A DNA stretch of 64,000 nt from Siphonodentalium dalli (lineage: Eukaryota > Mollusca > Scaphopoda > Gadilida > Siphonodentaliidae): positions 63,059,127 through 63,123,126 of the forward strand of contig CP136061.1 of assembly GCA_032622095.1 (NCBI GenBank), read 5' to 3'. Shown piece after piece: positions 10,301 through 20,528 of this stretch. The first letter of the stretch is position 1. Each line of letters opens with the position of its first letter. The notes below the pieces were generated by a model. The model was given only the letters and a program-made list of their open reading frames with translations. It had not been told where the DNA came from and ran no database searches. The position numbers were made by a program, and so were the translations under genes.

Positions 10301-12694
10301 AATTCCTGATAATTTTCTCAAGTTAAATGAAATGCATTGCTTCAAAAAAGTACTGTCTATTTTGTATAAAACTTTACATTTGAAAATATTTGCAGAAATC
10401 AGCTCCAAGAACACCTATGGCTATGATGGTCACCCCACAACCACAAAAAAGCATACTGAAGAACGCTGCTTCAGTCAAGAAGAGGAGAGTAGCATTTGCC
10501 TCGGATGGAGAAGATTCAGAAGATGACTCATCATCGTCAGAGCTAATGGAGGTTGAGGTAATTTGTATTGCATCAAAAAATGTAATAAATAGTTTGAAGA
10601 TTTTAGATCTATGATTTCTGCTTTTTGTTTAAAGCCTCATATAAGGATATAATGCAAAAAACAAATATCTTGGATTTTGTTTGGTGAATTATTTTCCCCT
10701 GATAGATTCTGGTTGTGTGCCATATTTGGGCAAATTTTATCAAACCAGCTTCTCATTGTACACAGGTATATAATCACCATATATCAAGTTCTAGATCCAT
10801 TTTAGTGTGGTTGTTGAAGATATATATTAAACATTCGCTGATCATAATGATCCTCTCTGCTTTTTTTGCTTTTTTTTCATCCGAGAAAATAGTCAGCATA
10901 TATTTTTGACAATTTTTTATTTCTTTCTATGAATATTTTCTCCACTATAAAATGACCTTGCCTCAGCAGTCCCTTCAAATTTTTTTCAGATTGGGGAGGT
11001 AAAAATGTATCCTGGCTCAAAAGTAGGAACACCTTTGTTATTGAAGCCATCTCCACGAGTGAAAGTAAGGTCACCATGCCCAAAATTGATTGATCAACCT
11101 GAGAAGCTCTCTGTTGGCAGAATACCACGTGGACCTCCAATTAATGTACTGCAACATAGAGAGGTAAGATTCTGTTATTTCACTTTCCCAATTTATTGAA
11201 TAAATAAAATTTAGTTTTTGTCATTTACGTTCAGATGTGATTAGTGGTTTGCATTGTCGATTCGAGGTTGCTGTTCGGCCCACATTTTATGAAGATTGGT
11301 CACTGGCTGATAGAGATGATTCATTTTGGATTTTGCATAACTGGAATGTGATGAAATCAAGTCGGAACGTCTTGTAATAGGGTTCCGTATCAGCTGGAAG
11401 AAAATTATCATAGCTCCATGCTATGAAACTTGTGATGGCACACATTGTGGTCTGATCACCTTCCATTCCATGCCTACCACAGTCTCAAATTCTAACTGGA
11501 GTTTAACAGTACTGCAGATACAGGGTCTCCAGCTTTAATGAATTTGGTTATATTACAGGGTGGGGAAAAAATGTGATAATAATGTTAACCTTGATTATTT
11601 TAGTTAGAGACAGACTTTGTTGAACTTTATATTATCTGAACATACAAATGACCGAATAGAAATTCTGTTGTCTACACATGTGTTAGATCATCTGTTGATT
11701 ATGCACCCTGAGCTGTTTCAAAAATAAAAATAATTATACACCCACTTTCGAAGAAAATTGGATTGTCAGGATTCTATCACCAGTGTAAGAAAACAAAACA
11801 ATAATATTGACTGCATCTGTCCGTCCGTCCATCACGCTTTCTCCCTCCGTGTGTCCGTCCGCATAACTCGAACTATGAACCGATTTCAATAAGTTTTTGT
11901 ATGCAATCTCCTTAGGACTGCCTCTCCCCATGATGCTAATTGCGGTTTGGTCAGACTTTTTTTTTTTTAAGTTGCGCCTCATTTTCGACTTATTTTGACT
12001 TAGAAAATTCTGTCTGACTTAATAACTTTAACAAATATGAACCGATTTTAATAAAAAAATTTATACATGATTCTCACAATACCCTCTCTACATGATGCAG
12101 CTAGGGATTGGCTCAGACTGTTTTTCGTAATATTACACTTCATTTTCGACTTATTTTGACTTAGAAAATTCTGTCCGACTTAATAACTTTAACAAATATG
12201 AACCAATTTGAATAATTTGTTCTGTACAAGCTTCTTGTGACACCATATCGATATTATTAGTCCGAAGTTTTCTTTAAAGTTAAAAATCTTTTTTGTTGGG
12301 TTTACAGATAATGCGGGTTGAATTTGCCACGGTTGGGGTATGCTAGCACGCGAGTGCACACCTCTTGTTAGCATTTGTCTCGATCCAGATAGTTTCTCTC
12401 CTAACATAGAAATCGCTGCACTATTAACTAAAAGATATGTTTGTGTCACTTTTTTCAGTCAAGTTTCACCTGATATCTTTTGTGATTATACCTCTCAAGC
12501 TATTAATGTTTTTTTTTTCATTTCTATATTTTAAGGAGAAGAAATTGGCCAATATACGAAAGACACCTGTGAAGACACCTGGAAAATTCTTCAAAACATC
12601 ACCTCTGGAATCAGTGACAAAGAAACGTAATAAAGAAGAAGAAATAAACTGGTTTGATATGGACAATGCCTTTGGGTTTGGTAATGAAGATTGA
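7298..12694 (+). CDS. SYCP1-like coiled-coil/S-T-P-rich protein, C-terminal 332 residues (six exons)
   Basis: Six exons (7298-7384, 8081-8152, 8562-8906, 10396-10557, 10990-11163, 12536-12694) join in frame. All introns are phase 0 with GT...AG borders, ending in TGA at 12692-12694. Residues 1-70 are heptad-like and charged (end of a coiled coil). Residues 71-168 are S/T-P rich with three related K-x-TPKL-x repeats. Residues 196-202 are a basic motif, KKRRVAF, followed by an acidic-serine run. The C-terminus has KTPVKTPGKF and the aromatic end WFDMDNAFGFG. The basic KKR-x-AF motif followed by acidic/serine residues, with TP-rich surroundings, recalls the SYCP1 C-terminal tail, which attaches the transverse filament of the synaptonemal complex to chromosome axes. 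That assignment is from memory and not proven. Another large coiled-coil protein with a TP-rich tail is possible. The 5' exons lie upstream, probably outside the window. Confidence 0.7.
8081..8152 (+). CDS. SYCP1-like exon b (coiled coil)
   Basis: 24 codons starting NSLMKEKDDYSFEIKKL. Acceptor TTTTAACAG ends at 8080; donor GTTGGTG starts at 8153. It continues the charged heptad pattern of exon a, and its donor closely resembles exon a's (AAG|GTTGG). Confidence 0.65.
8562..8906 (+). CDS. SYCP1-like exon c (TP-rich repeats)
   Basis: 115 codons, acceptor TTTCCCAG ending at 8561, donor GTATGT at 8907. It begins EEETVHAMEELKAR (end of the coiled coil) and passes into a low-complexity S/T/P/K region with three diverged copies of a unit: VKHTPKLEKPSS, LKQTPKLAKLSLTSPGKP and IKNTPKLAMLSTTSPKIP. 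Many S/TP sites suggest proline-directed phosphorylation (inference). An ATG occurs at residue 8, but nothing suggests it is the gene start. Confidence 0.75.
9458..9501 (+). repeat. 44-bp inverted repeat, left arm
   Basis: A perfect reverse-complement copy (includes ACACTGGTGATAGAATCCTG) is found at 11764-11807. The two arms flank exons d and e of the SYCP1-like gene. They may be end fragments of one repeat family inserted in opposite orientation. Confidence 0.85.
10396..10557 (+). CDS. SYCP1-like exon d (basic motif and acidic-serine run)
   Basis: 54 codons, acceptor TTTGCAG ending at 10395, donor GTAATT at 10558. It encodes KSAPRTPMAM, then SILKNAASVKKRRVAFAS, then a D/E/S run ending ELMEVE. 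KKRRV is a likely nuclear-localisation-type basic cluster. The order basic cluster, AF, acidic-serine run is the feature most like the SYCP1 tail. Confidence 0.75.
10990..11163 (+). CDS. SYCP1-like exon e
   Basis: 58 codons, acceptor TTTTTTCAG ending at 10989, donor GTAAGA at 11164. It encodes a basic, proline-rich segment (SKVGTPLLLKPSPRVKV, then IPRGPPINVL). No domain was recognised. Phase 0 at both ends. Confidence 0.7.
11560..12440 (+). repeat. intronic tandem-unit element in last intron of SYCP1-like gene
   Basis: It contains the right arm of the 44-bp inverted repeat (11764-11807) and a CCGTCCGTCC-type microsatellite (11818-11865). At least two ~170-bp repeated units follow, built around TTTTGACTTAGAAAATTCTG and TAACTTTAACAAATATGAAC (about 11990-12055 and 12155-12215). 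Tandem core units beside a microsatellite resemble the pearl/HINE plan, but ends were not defined. Confidence 0.5.
12536..12694 (+). CDS. SYCP1-like terminal exon f
   Basis: 52 codons plus TGA. The acceptor is TATATTTTAAG, ending at 12535 after a T-rich tract. It encodes KTPVKTPGKFFKTSP, a basic/acidic linker and the terminal motif NWFDMDNAFGFGNED. The short aromatic/acidic end looks like a conserved peptide motif rather than random tail, so it is probably a binding site (inference). Confidence 0.75.
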   Translation, partial: EKKLANIRKTPVKTPGKFFKTSPLESVTKKRNKEEEINWFDMDNAFGFGNED

Positions 12695-13364
12695 TGGAAA
12701 ACCTTGGTTCTTCCATTGTTACCTCTGTTTTCTACCTCACATCCACAAGAAAATGACAAGCGTAAGGACTGGGACAATTATGTGTTGGTAAATTGTCATG
12801 TTAGGTTTGGTCATGTTAATATGTTAGAAATATCTACTTGCAACATATTTCCAGTAAGGTGCACACACTCTATAAAAATATTTCTTCTTGGAGAAAATAA
12901 GGTATTGTTCATTTGGGATACTCATCCACAAATCATGTATGGTATTCCTGTTACTTAACGATAATTATAAGGTAGGGTAAACTGTATGGACTACAGATGC
13001 TATTCATCTTTGTGATGTTTCTTCCATTTTTGCTGCTTTAAAAGAATTCTACAGATTCTAGGCTTCTGGTTTTCAATGTTCAGAAAAAATAAGAGGCCTT
13101 GGTGGATATCGTTGGCGAATATTCAATGTTATTTGTCTATATTATATTATTGTTTCATTGCTTAATATCTTCATTTACATACTGTGAAATATGTATTGTA
13201 TGAAGCACATTCTGTGATGATGTTCCATGTACAAGACTGATAATTGGTTAAACTGTGATCATTTTTAATTTTGCCTATTGAAAGATTCATACACATCATG
13301 TTTGTTTATATAAATATATCAGACAATAGCTAAACTGTGATATTAAGTTTTCGCATTCAATAAA
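12695..13364 (+). other. probable 3' UTR and poly(A) signal of SYCP1-like gene
   Basis: AT-rich sequence after the stop codon without repeats. The first clear AATAAA is at 13359-13364, 665 bp past the stop, and a second AATAAA lies at about 13484. Use of either site is inferred. Confidence 0.45.
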
Positions 13365-14195
13365 CCAAATGAAATACATGTTGTTTAGTTATATCTGGGC
13401 AATTTAAATCTTATCTTAAAAGACAGAGCATTGATAGTGGGAAATTGAATATTCATACCAAACTCAACTGCATGTAATGTTTCAATAAAAATATTCTTTG
13501 TCCCTTGATTTCTGAGATTTTCTGATATACACCGGAGCTTTTAAGTAGCTAGGTAGTAGTGGACCAAAAGATAAATTATGAGTTTAAATAAATTTTGTGT
13601 TATTAAATAGAAAATTGTTTATACAACTTAATATTCCTGATGTGAAGCTATCTCTGTGCATGATGAACAGGATTCATTGAAAAACTAACAAGTCAGCTAT
13701 TTGTATATACCTCGGGTACAGAAAGCAATGCAGGTACATTATCAACCTTTGCCCACAAAGTCAAAGGACTCAGCCGGGTACAAAATTTGAACATACTGTA
13801 GGGATATTCAGGCTTCTCTGCTTGTTGAACGTATCCGAACATCCCCACAAATGAATGGATACCTATATTCATTCCTATAATCCATAGGGCGTTTATATGT
13901 CATTCGGCTTATCTATCAGTTTGAATGAATTTTCTTCTTCAGTTTTAAAAGTATATTAGAATTATCTATTCTTTTGTATGGATCAAGAGGAAAAATTCAT
14001 TCAGAATTGAATGAGTTACACCACCGTATTTGCTTCATGGTGGGTTTTATTTAGTTTATCCTTCATTCCATTGTATTTCATGAATATACCAAAGATCATT
14101 CCCATAAGATGACGGAGATACAGAGAAGGACCTATTTTACATTCTAAGGGCATTCCAATGATACGTGTACCTGCTGCCCGAAGCGTAATATGGGA
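13365..14195. other. intergenic DNA, nothing recognised
   Basis: No open frame, splice context or repeat boundary was recognised here. It lies just beyond the SYCP1-like 3' end and before the first intergenic MITE. Confidence 0.5.
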
Positions 14196-14199
14196 TTAA

Positions 14200-14378
14200 T
14201 ACTTTCTATACTAAATACTCATTGATGAACAGTTATCCCTCCAATAAATAGGACTCATTCTGCACTTTTATTATCTGTTGTCTGCTTATTTGTCCTGAGC
14301 ACCCCTCCAGATGAATAATAGACCATTCCAACGTATACTTTTAAACTGAGTGGGAGAATCCATTTAGTATAGAAAGGG
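14200..14378 (+). mobile_element. TTAA-flanked MITE (family 3)
   Basis: TTAA duplications at 14196-14199 and 14379-14382 flank inverted ends built on CTTTCTATACTAAAT, with the right end reading ATTTAGTATAGAAAGGG. A TTAA target and a CCCTTT-type terminus are typical of piggyBac-like non-autonomous elements (established for the superfamily; assignment inferred). Related pieces lie at 44285-44327, 56150-56232 and 56784-57000. Confidence 0.65.
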
Positions 14379-14482
14379 TTAACAAGAAAACACCATGATT
14401 TGAAAATATAGATATATATTTAGAAATAAATATACAAAAAGATAGAATAATTCATGAAAAGCTTTGAAAATACATTCCTTAA

Positions 14483-14505
14483 CATATATATATATATATA
14501 TATAT
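14483..14505. repeat. (TA)n microsatellite
   Basis: About 11 TA dinucleotides followed by TTTATTTATT. Confidence 0.9.
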
Positions 14506-14624
14506 TTATTTATTACATTCCTATGTGTGACTACCTTGATTTCTCGAGTGATTTATAAAAGATAATTTCACCAGTGAATTATGTCACCATAATGGCTATC
14601 GAAAGTTATGAGTCATGGGTATAA

Positions 14625-14937
14625 TCAGGTCAGGCACATCCTGAATCAGTGTTTCACTAATTCATCATGACGGCACACAATAAGCAACTCAATTAGCATC
14701 AATTAGTTTAAATGACGTTATGATTATATTAGTAATATTATTGAATAATAAAACTGGCGCAAGAGATTGCACAATGAATTTTGTCGGAAGACTGATCATT
14801 CGCTGCGATATTGTTAAGAGTGAAATTTGGCTGTGCACTGGTATGCGCCGTCTTCTGTTCCCGACGCAAATAAAGGAAACATGAATATGTTATGGTCATA
14901 TACCACTATAATAGAATTCAGGATGTGCCTGACCTGA
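14625..14937 (+). mobile_element. MITE with PIF/Harbinger-like ends
   Basis: 22-bp perfect terminal inverted repeats (TCAGGTCAGGCACATCCTGA at 14625, reverse complement ending at 14937) are flanked on both sides by TAA. A 3-bp TAA/TTA duplication is the PIF/Harbinger signature. The 313-bp body has no coding capacity. Confidence 0.7.
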
Positions 14938-15866
14938 TAATGGCAGTATTATTCAGTTTTCTTGTTAATCAGATGTTTATAGTGGAATATAATAAACAGA
15001 ATAATCACTTGATTTAACTGCATGGCGACAAGAAATAATTCATTTCGAGGCATGGATATATTTGTAAAACACTTAAGCACTCTCGTGTTTGTACAACGTC
15101 CCTGTCTCTCATGAGTTATTTCACGTCACCAGTTCAATAAGTGATTATTCTCTATATATATAATTTTGCATAAAAATACTATAGAAATATATTTAGCATT
15201 TTCAGGAGTATGTAAGTTTTGATCATAATGTCATGATTTAAATTTGAGCACAAAATTTAATATTTTATGCTTTGGTCATTTTATTAGCCAGGTTTATATA
15301 TAGCCACATGTACATGTAACTGGTAACAAGTGTTACTATGGTATTGGTATGGAGAAGTCACATGATTTTACCTACCAAACATATCGGCCCAATGTGTATA
15401 AAAACATGTAAATAGTTTGGTGGCAAGAACAAACTGCACACTCCAACCATGGATAAGCTTAATTGCATGCTTCATTCAAAATAAAATCCCATTCTAGCAC
15501 TGCCTGCATAGCATTGGGATCGAATCACTGAACTAAATGGTTTCCTAAAGACAACAGTGTTAATGTTTCAGCCAAATTCACTGAATTTAAGCCTGCAGGC
15601 CACTCCAGTGATATTTACCCAGTTGATCATGAAAATGTAAGAAAAATCATAGGTCAAGTGTTTACTTTTTAAAAAATAACCCCAAGTGTACGACAGGGCT
15701 ATCCCAGACAAATTTTATCTGGAAAAACCCAGAACTACAGCAGCTAATTAAATAACTTTCCCACTCATCCATTCCCCCATTAATTCACCAGTTTAAATTA
15801 TTTAGATACGATGTACAAATCAAATAAACAAGATTTCATCCTTAAATAACATGCCACATATGTCAG

Positions 15867-15970
15867 TTGAAGGTCATTCTTCAATTACCTTCACCTCTAG
15901 CATTCCACGGTGCACTCGCTCCCCGACTCTGGAACACATTTAGCTCCCTGATTCCATGGATCACTCAGTT
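15867..15970 (+). pseudogene. possible LINE reverse-transcriptase C-terminal scrap
   Basis: The + frame reads FHGALAPRLWNTFSSLIP, resembling the APRLWNSLP-type motif near the end of many non-LTR retrotransposon ORF2 proteins. No neighbouring part of a reverse transcriptase was found. The ACTTAAGT element begins about 50 bp downstream. Weak call. Confidence 0.3.
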
Positions 15971-16022
15971 GGTTATTATGATTGCTTTATTCCTCTTTCC
16001 TACAAGCACCGCATGCTGCACG

Positions 16023-17261
16023 TATGGCAAGCCAAACCGCTATTTAATATTAATTTTATTTTACTTAAGTGAAATAAAGTGCCATCTACATGGTTTTATT
16101 TTACTTAAGTAAAATTAAAACGCACACTAATTTTACTTAAGTGAAATAAAATTACCAGTTTTTATTTAACTTAAGTAAAATTATTTTTTACTTAAGTAAA
16201 ATAAATGAACATTTGTGTTTATTTCACTTAAGTGAAATAAACGCCATCTACCGGTCATCGATAGATGTCATTAGTAAAATAAAATGCAACCAGGTGTTAA
16301 GAGTTATTAATGATTTCCCCCCAATCAGTTTAGAGACCAAAGCCAAATCCCACCAAACCACATGTGACCTTGTTATAAGGACAGCGAGTGTTTTATGATA
16401 TTATAGCTAGATGACAGAATGAGATTAGCACCAACCTCATGCAATAAAATTGAGAACATTCCACACCCCCTGCCATTACCGCAATAATCAGAGAAAACTG
16501 CTAAAATGTGTGATGCGTTTGTGTTTGATGCTTATTGTGCTGAGAACGAGATATAATCACTTATCATACTCTTTTAAATATCAGATTTATGGAGGCATGG
16601 ACTTAGTACGAGTGTTAATTGCTTCAAATGTGCTTGCTGCAGCGAGCGAGACCATTGGTGAATTGATATAGCAACATAATGCGAACATTATGCCGACATT
16701 CCAAGTTCGGAGTTGCGGTACAATAGTTAGTGACCACCAGCTGTGACCGGCTGCAGCTTTCTGTCAAACTCCATAGTTTGGCTTTCTGTAGCTTTCTACT
16801 GTGCATGCCTAGCCGGCTACGACTGTAGTAATACACAACGAACATGAACAGCACTCCAGGCGCACGTGCCAAGGGAGCAATTATTAGTTTGCAAGATGAC
16901 TCCCATAGTGGGCGCTTTATTTCACTTAAGTGAAATAAACGCCATCTACCGGTCATCGATAGATGTCATTTATTTTACTTAAGTAAAATTAACGCATTAT
17001 TTTACTTAAGTAGAATTCTTTTTTACTTAAGTAAAATAAAGGTCATTTTTTATTTGACTTAAGTAAAAAAGAATTCTACTTAAGTTAAAACATGGTTAAT
17101 TTTACTTAAGTAAAATTCTTTTTTACTTAAGTAAAATAAAAAATGACCGTTATTTCACTTAAGTGAAATAAAATGACATTTTATTTCACTTAAGTAAAAT
17201 AAAGTGCAATTTTATTTTACTTAAGTAAAATTAATATTAAATAGCGGTTTGGCTTGCCATA
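16023..17261 (+). mobile_element. palindrome-array transposon with long TIRs and 17 ACTTAAGT cores
   Basis: The ends are inverted repeats beginning TATGGCAAGCCAAACCGC, identical for about 36 bp. A 6-bp direct repeat TGCACG flanks the element (16017-16022, 17262-17267). The arms are made of palindromes centred on ACTTAAGT, usually within TTTTA/CACTTAAGTG/AAAAT. There are 6 in the left arm (16063-16233) and 11 in the right arm (16924-17226), spaced 20-53 bp. A direct repeat with CGCCATCTACCGGTCATCGA occurs in both arms (about 16240 and 16939) around a ~650-bp unique centre. No transposase frame is present. The superfamily is unresolved. Confidence 0.8.
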
Positions 17262-17928
17262 TGCACGTTGGTTAGAATTCTTTTAAACAGAATGATGGTG
17301 TATTTTGTAGGAAAAGTTGTCAAGTGAGTCAGCTGATCGACTTTTATTGGCAACACATTACAAGCAACATGAACGTGCAACTAAACCTGACAAGTAACTG
17401 TCGGTTAGAATACTTCTAAACAGAATGACGATGTACTTGTAGGAAAATTGGTCAAGTGATTTGGATGACTTTCATTGTTACAAACTACATGAACATGCGG
17501 CTAAACCTGGTTATTAACTGATATTGATAGTGTAAGTGTGGAGTTATAAAACTAGGGGTGTGATTGTCCCATTGGGATTAAGGATGCCCCCCCCCCCGTT
17601 TATAAAACACTAGGGTGTTTCACATGTCAGTAAACATTAAGTTAAAATATTAAAATAACAGATTTCCGTTGCAGGTACACTACCAAAACCCTAATCCTAA
17701 ACCTGTTGACCTAAAAATGTAGGAATAAAAGCTCGGACAAAATTATACATATTGCAAAAAAATTCTAAGTTGAAAAAGGGGGATAACTCCACCAAAAACA
17801 AGTCTGACAGACATTATAATCGCAGGTGCACAGGTTCCCAAGGTGGTTGATGCCTGTGCCATGTTTGAAAAATGATTGAAAAACTCCAGACAAATTTGCG
17901 TCCATGGACAGACAAGCCAATTCCAGTA

Positions 17929-17975
17929 CCCCCCCCCCCCCCCCAACTTTGTTGCGGTGGGGGGGGGGGGGGGGG
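17929..17975. repeat. C16/G17 homopolymer hairpin
   Basis: A run of 16 C (17929-17944), a 14-nt spacer and a run of 17 G (17959-17975). It can fold as a hairpin, and each strand could form G-quadruplex/i-motif structures. Run lengths may be affected by assembly error. A shorter C run lies at about 17587. Confidence 0.8.
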
Positions 17976-18315
17976 TTATAAATAATACCAGACACATTAA
18001 GGATGCCCATTGAAACTATGGCACAATGGTTTGAATACAACACATACAGAGCCTGGAGTCTGCAATTTGGGAAAGGAAACCTTTAGCTCTCCTGGATATT
18101 CAGGAATGCCTGGACTTGGATAAAAAATACAATGTGAGGAAAATAAGGAACACTCCTTTACAACAAGTACGTGCCACAAGATAACTAGTGAGTTTGTAAA
18201 ACATTGGATTTTTCTACAAAAAAAAAATATTATGCAAAAAACAGGATGAAACGGCTTTGTATATAAGTGTGTATAATGTGATAAATTAAAAAGATAAGCA
18301 ACAAAATATAAAAAC

Positions 18316-20019
18316 AAAAGCATGCAATGAACAATAAAACTTACAAATGTCATGGAATGTCTGAAAGTTCAATCAGTAGAATATATTAATAGAATATGAT
18401 ACATGTACAAGTTATGACTGCATTACTATCTTAGCATTAGGCCACACCCAGTCAATTTCCAGTTTCTCAGACCCGCACACCTCGTCCCGAAATCCTGCAA
18501 ATGCAATTTTTTATTTGTGTTCAATCTGTCAGGGAAAGTTTTAATTGGTACAAAATAATTGAGGTACTATTTTTATACAAACACGCACGGAATTGATATC
18601 AAACAGACACGTTGCTCAGTTCAGTTTTTGGGTTCATTTTGTAATTGTTAATTTATAATGTTCAATCATTTGTTAAATACATGATGGACTGCGACTACAC
18701 ATCTCAGTAATAAATGCGTGGGTCATATATTGATTGGGTGAATTTTGAAAAAATTAAATCACATATACTCTATCAACTAACGTTTTATGAACTTCTGTTT
18801 GGGAAATAATAATCATTGTTTACTTTTGAGAAATTGTTTAAAAGTTTTAATTTTCAGTCTCTGCTATATAAATTGAGATATTACTGATTACATGACATCT
18901 GCACACTTTGGCAGCATAATCCAAATTTGCTAAAGTTTAGTGGTGTGTAAATTATAAAATTTTCCACTCAAGACGAATTTCATAATTTCTATCTAGCTAT
19001 CTAGTTCTACTAGTAGTCTTGGAATAGAACAGATATTCCCTGACAATAATTTTAAAAAGATCTATTCAACCCGATTCATTAGCGACCGTCCCATTTTCGC
19101 ATGGTGGGAACCTAGAACAGCATTTCAATCCGAAATATTTTAAACAGTCAAGCCCGGCTGAAGAAACAATGATGTGACATATAAAATCATAAAAGCATGC
19201 AAGGAACAATAAAACTTTTAAATGTCATGGAATGTATGAAAGCTCAATCAGTAGAATATATTAATAGAATATGGTACATGGACAAGTTATGACTGCATTA
19301 CTATTATCTTAGCATTAGGCCACACACAGTCAATTTCCAGTTTCTCAGACCCGCACACCTTTATTTGTGTTCAATCTGTCAGGGAAAGTCTTAATTGGTA
19401 CAAAATAATTGAGGCACAATTTTTATACAAACACCCACAGAATTTATATCAATCAAACACGTTTCTCAGTTCAGTTTTCGGATTCATTTTGTAATTGGTA
19501 ATTATATTGTTCAATCATTTGATAAATACATGATGGACTGCGACTACACATCTCAGTAAAAAATGTGTGAGTCATATATTAATTGGGCAAATTTTGAAAA
19601 AATAAATCACATTTAATCTATCAACTAAATTTTTATGAACATCTGTTTGGGAAATAATAATCATTGTTTACTTTTGAGAAATTGTTTTACAATTTTCAGT
19701 CCATGCAATATAAATTGAGATATTACTGATTACATGACATCTGCACACTTTGGCAGCATAATCCAAATATGCTAAAGGTTAGTGGTGTGTAAATTATAAT
19801 ATTTTCCACTCAAGATGAATTTCATAATTTCTATCTAGCTATCTAGTTCGACTAGTAGTCTTGGAATAGGACAGATATTCCCTGACAATAATTTTAAAAG
19901 GATCTATTCAACCTAATTCATTAGCGACCATCCCATTTTCGTCTGGTGAGAACCTAGAACAGCATTTCAATCCGAAATATGATAAACAGTCAGGCCCAGA
20001 TGAAGAAACAATGATGTGA
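18316..20019 (+). repeat. ~860-bp tandem duplication
   Basis: The segment 18316-19177 is repeated at 19191-20019 in the same orientation with scattered substitutions and small deletions. Landmarks are AATGTCATGGAATGT, GACTGCGACTACACATCTCA, TATCTAGCTATCTAGTTC and AGAAACAATGATGTGA. Neither copy has a recognisable gene. Confidence 0.85.
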
Positions 20020-20067
20020 TTCGATGGATAATTTCTATATAATAGTTTGATTGAGCTCTTTATTTAA

Positions 20068-20320
20068 CCCTTTCATGATGGGAGCTGGTGCTGCATTAAA
20101 TACCCTGTGCCAGTACATTAATTCTCTTACATATGCGAGTCTTCCATAGAGAGCCTCGTTTATATAAGAGAATGCACTTGCTTATAAGATCAAGGTAAAT
20201 ATTGTTAGGCCAATGCTTCTCTTATATATGAGAGGCACCCTATGGGCGACTCACATATATAAGAGAATGCATTGGCACAGGGTTTTCGCAAGAATTCAGG
20301 AAGCTCCAGTCATCAAAGGG
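20068..20320 (+). mobile_element. TTAA-flanked hairpin MITE (family 2)
   Basis: TTAA at 20064-20067 and 20321-20324. The ends are CCCTTTCATGATGGGAGCT and its partner AGCTCCAGTCATCAAAGGG. The interior holds two hairpins built from TTCTCTTATATATGCGAG-like arms. The second member is at 30686-30884. Confidence 0.75.
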
Positions 20321-20528
20321 TTAAGGGCATTAAAACAGATGTTCTGTGGTGTTAGAAATTTGAATCCACCCAGTGCGATAACTTATCAGTGCTCAGTCAA
20401 CATACATCCAACTGTCATAATCGACTCTGCTTAGTGGTGGTCGCTGCCATCAATTACAAGGGTGTGCATGATATTCCAGTCAGCAAGTGGTGTCAGTCGA
20501 ATACGAGGAAGCATTGGAACGCCCTATG

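Noticed and set aside
17685-17705. Telomere-like CCCTAATCCTAAACC
   Set aside because: Only two or three imperfect units, far too short for telomeric or interstitial telomeric DNA.
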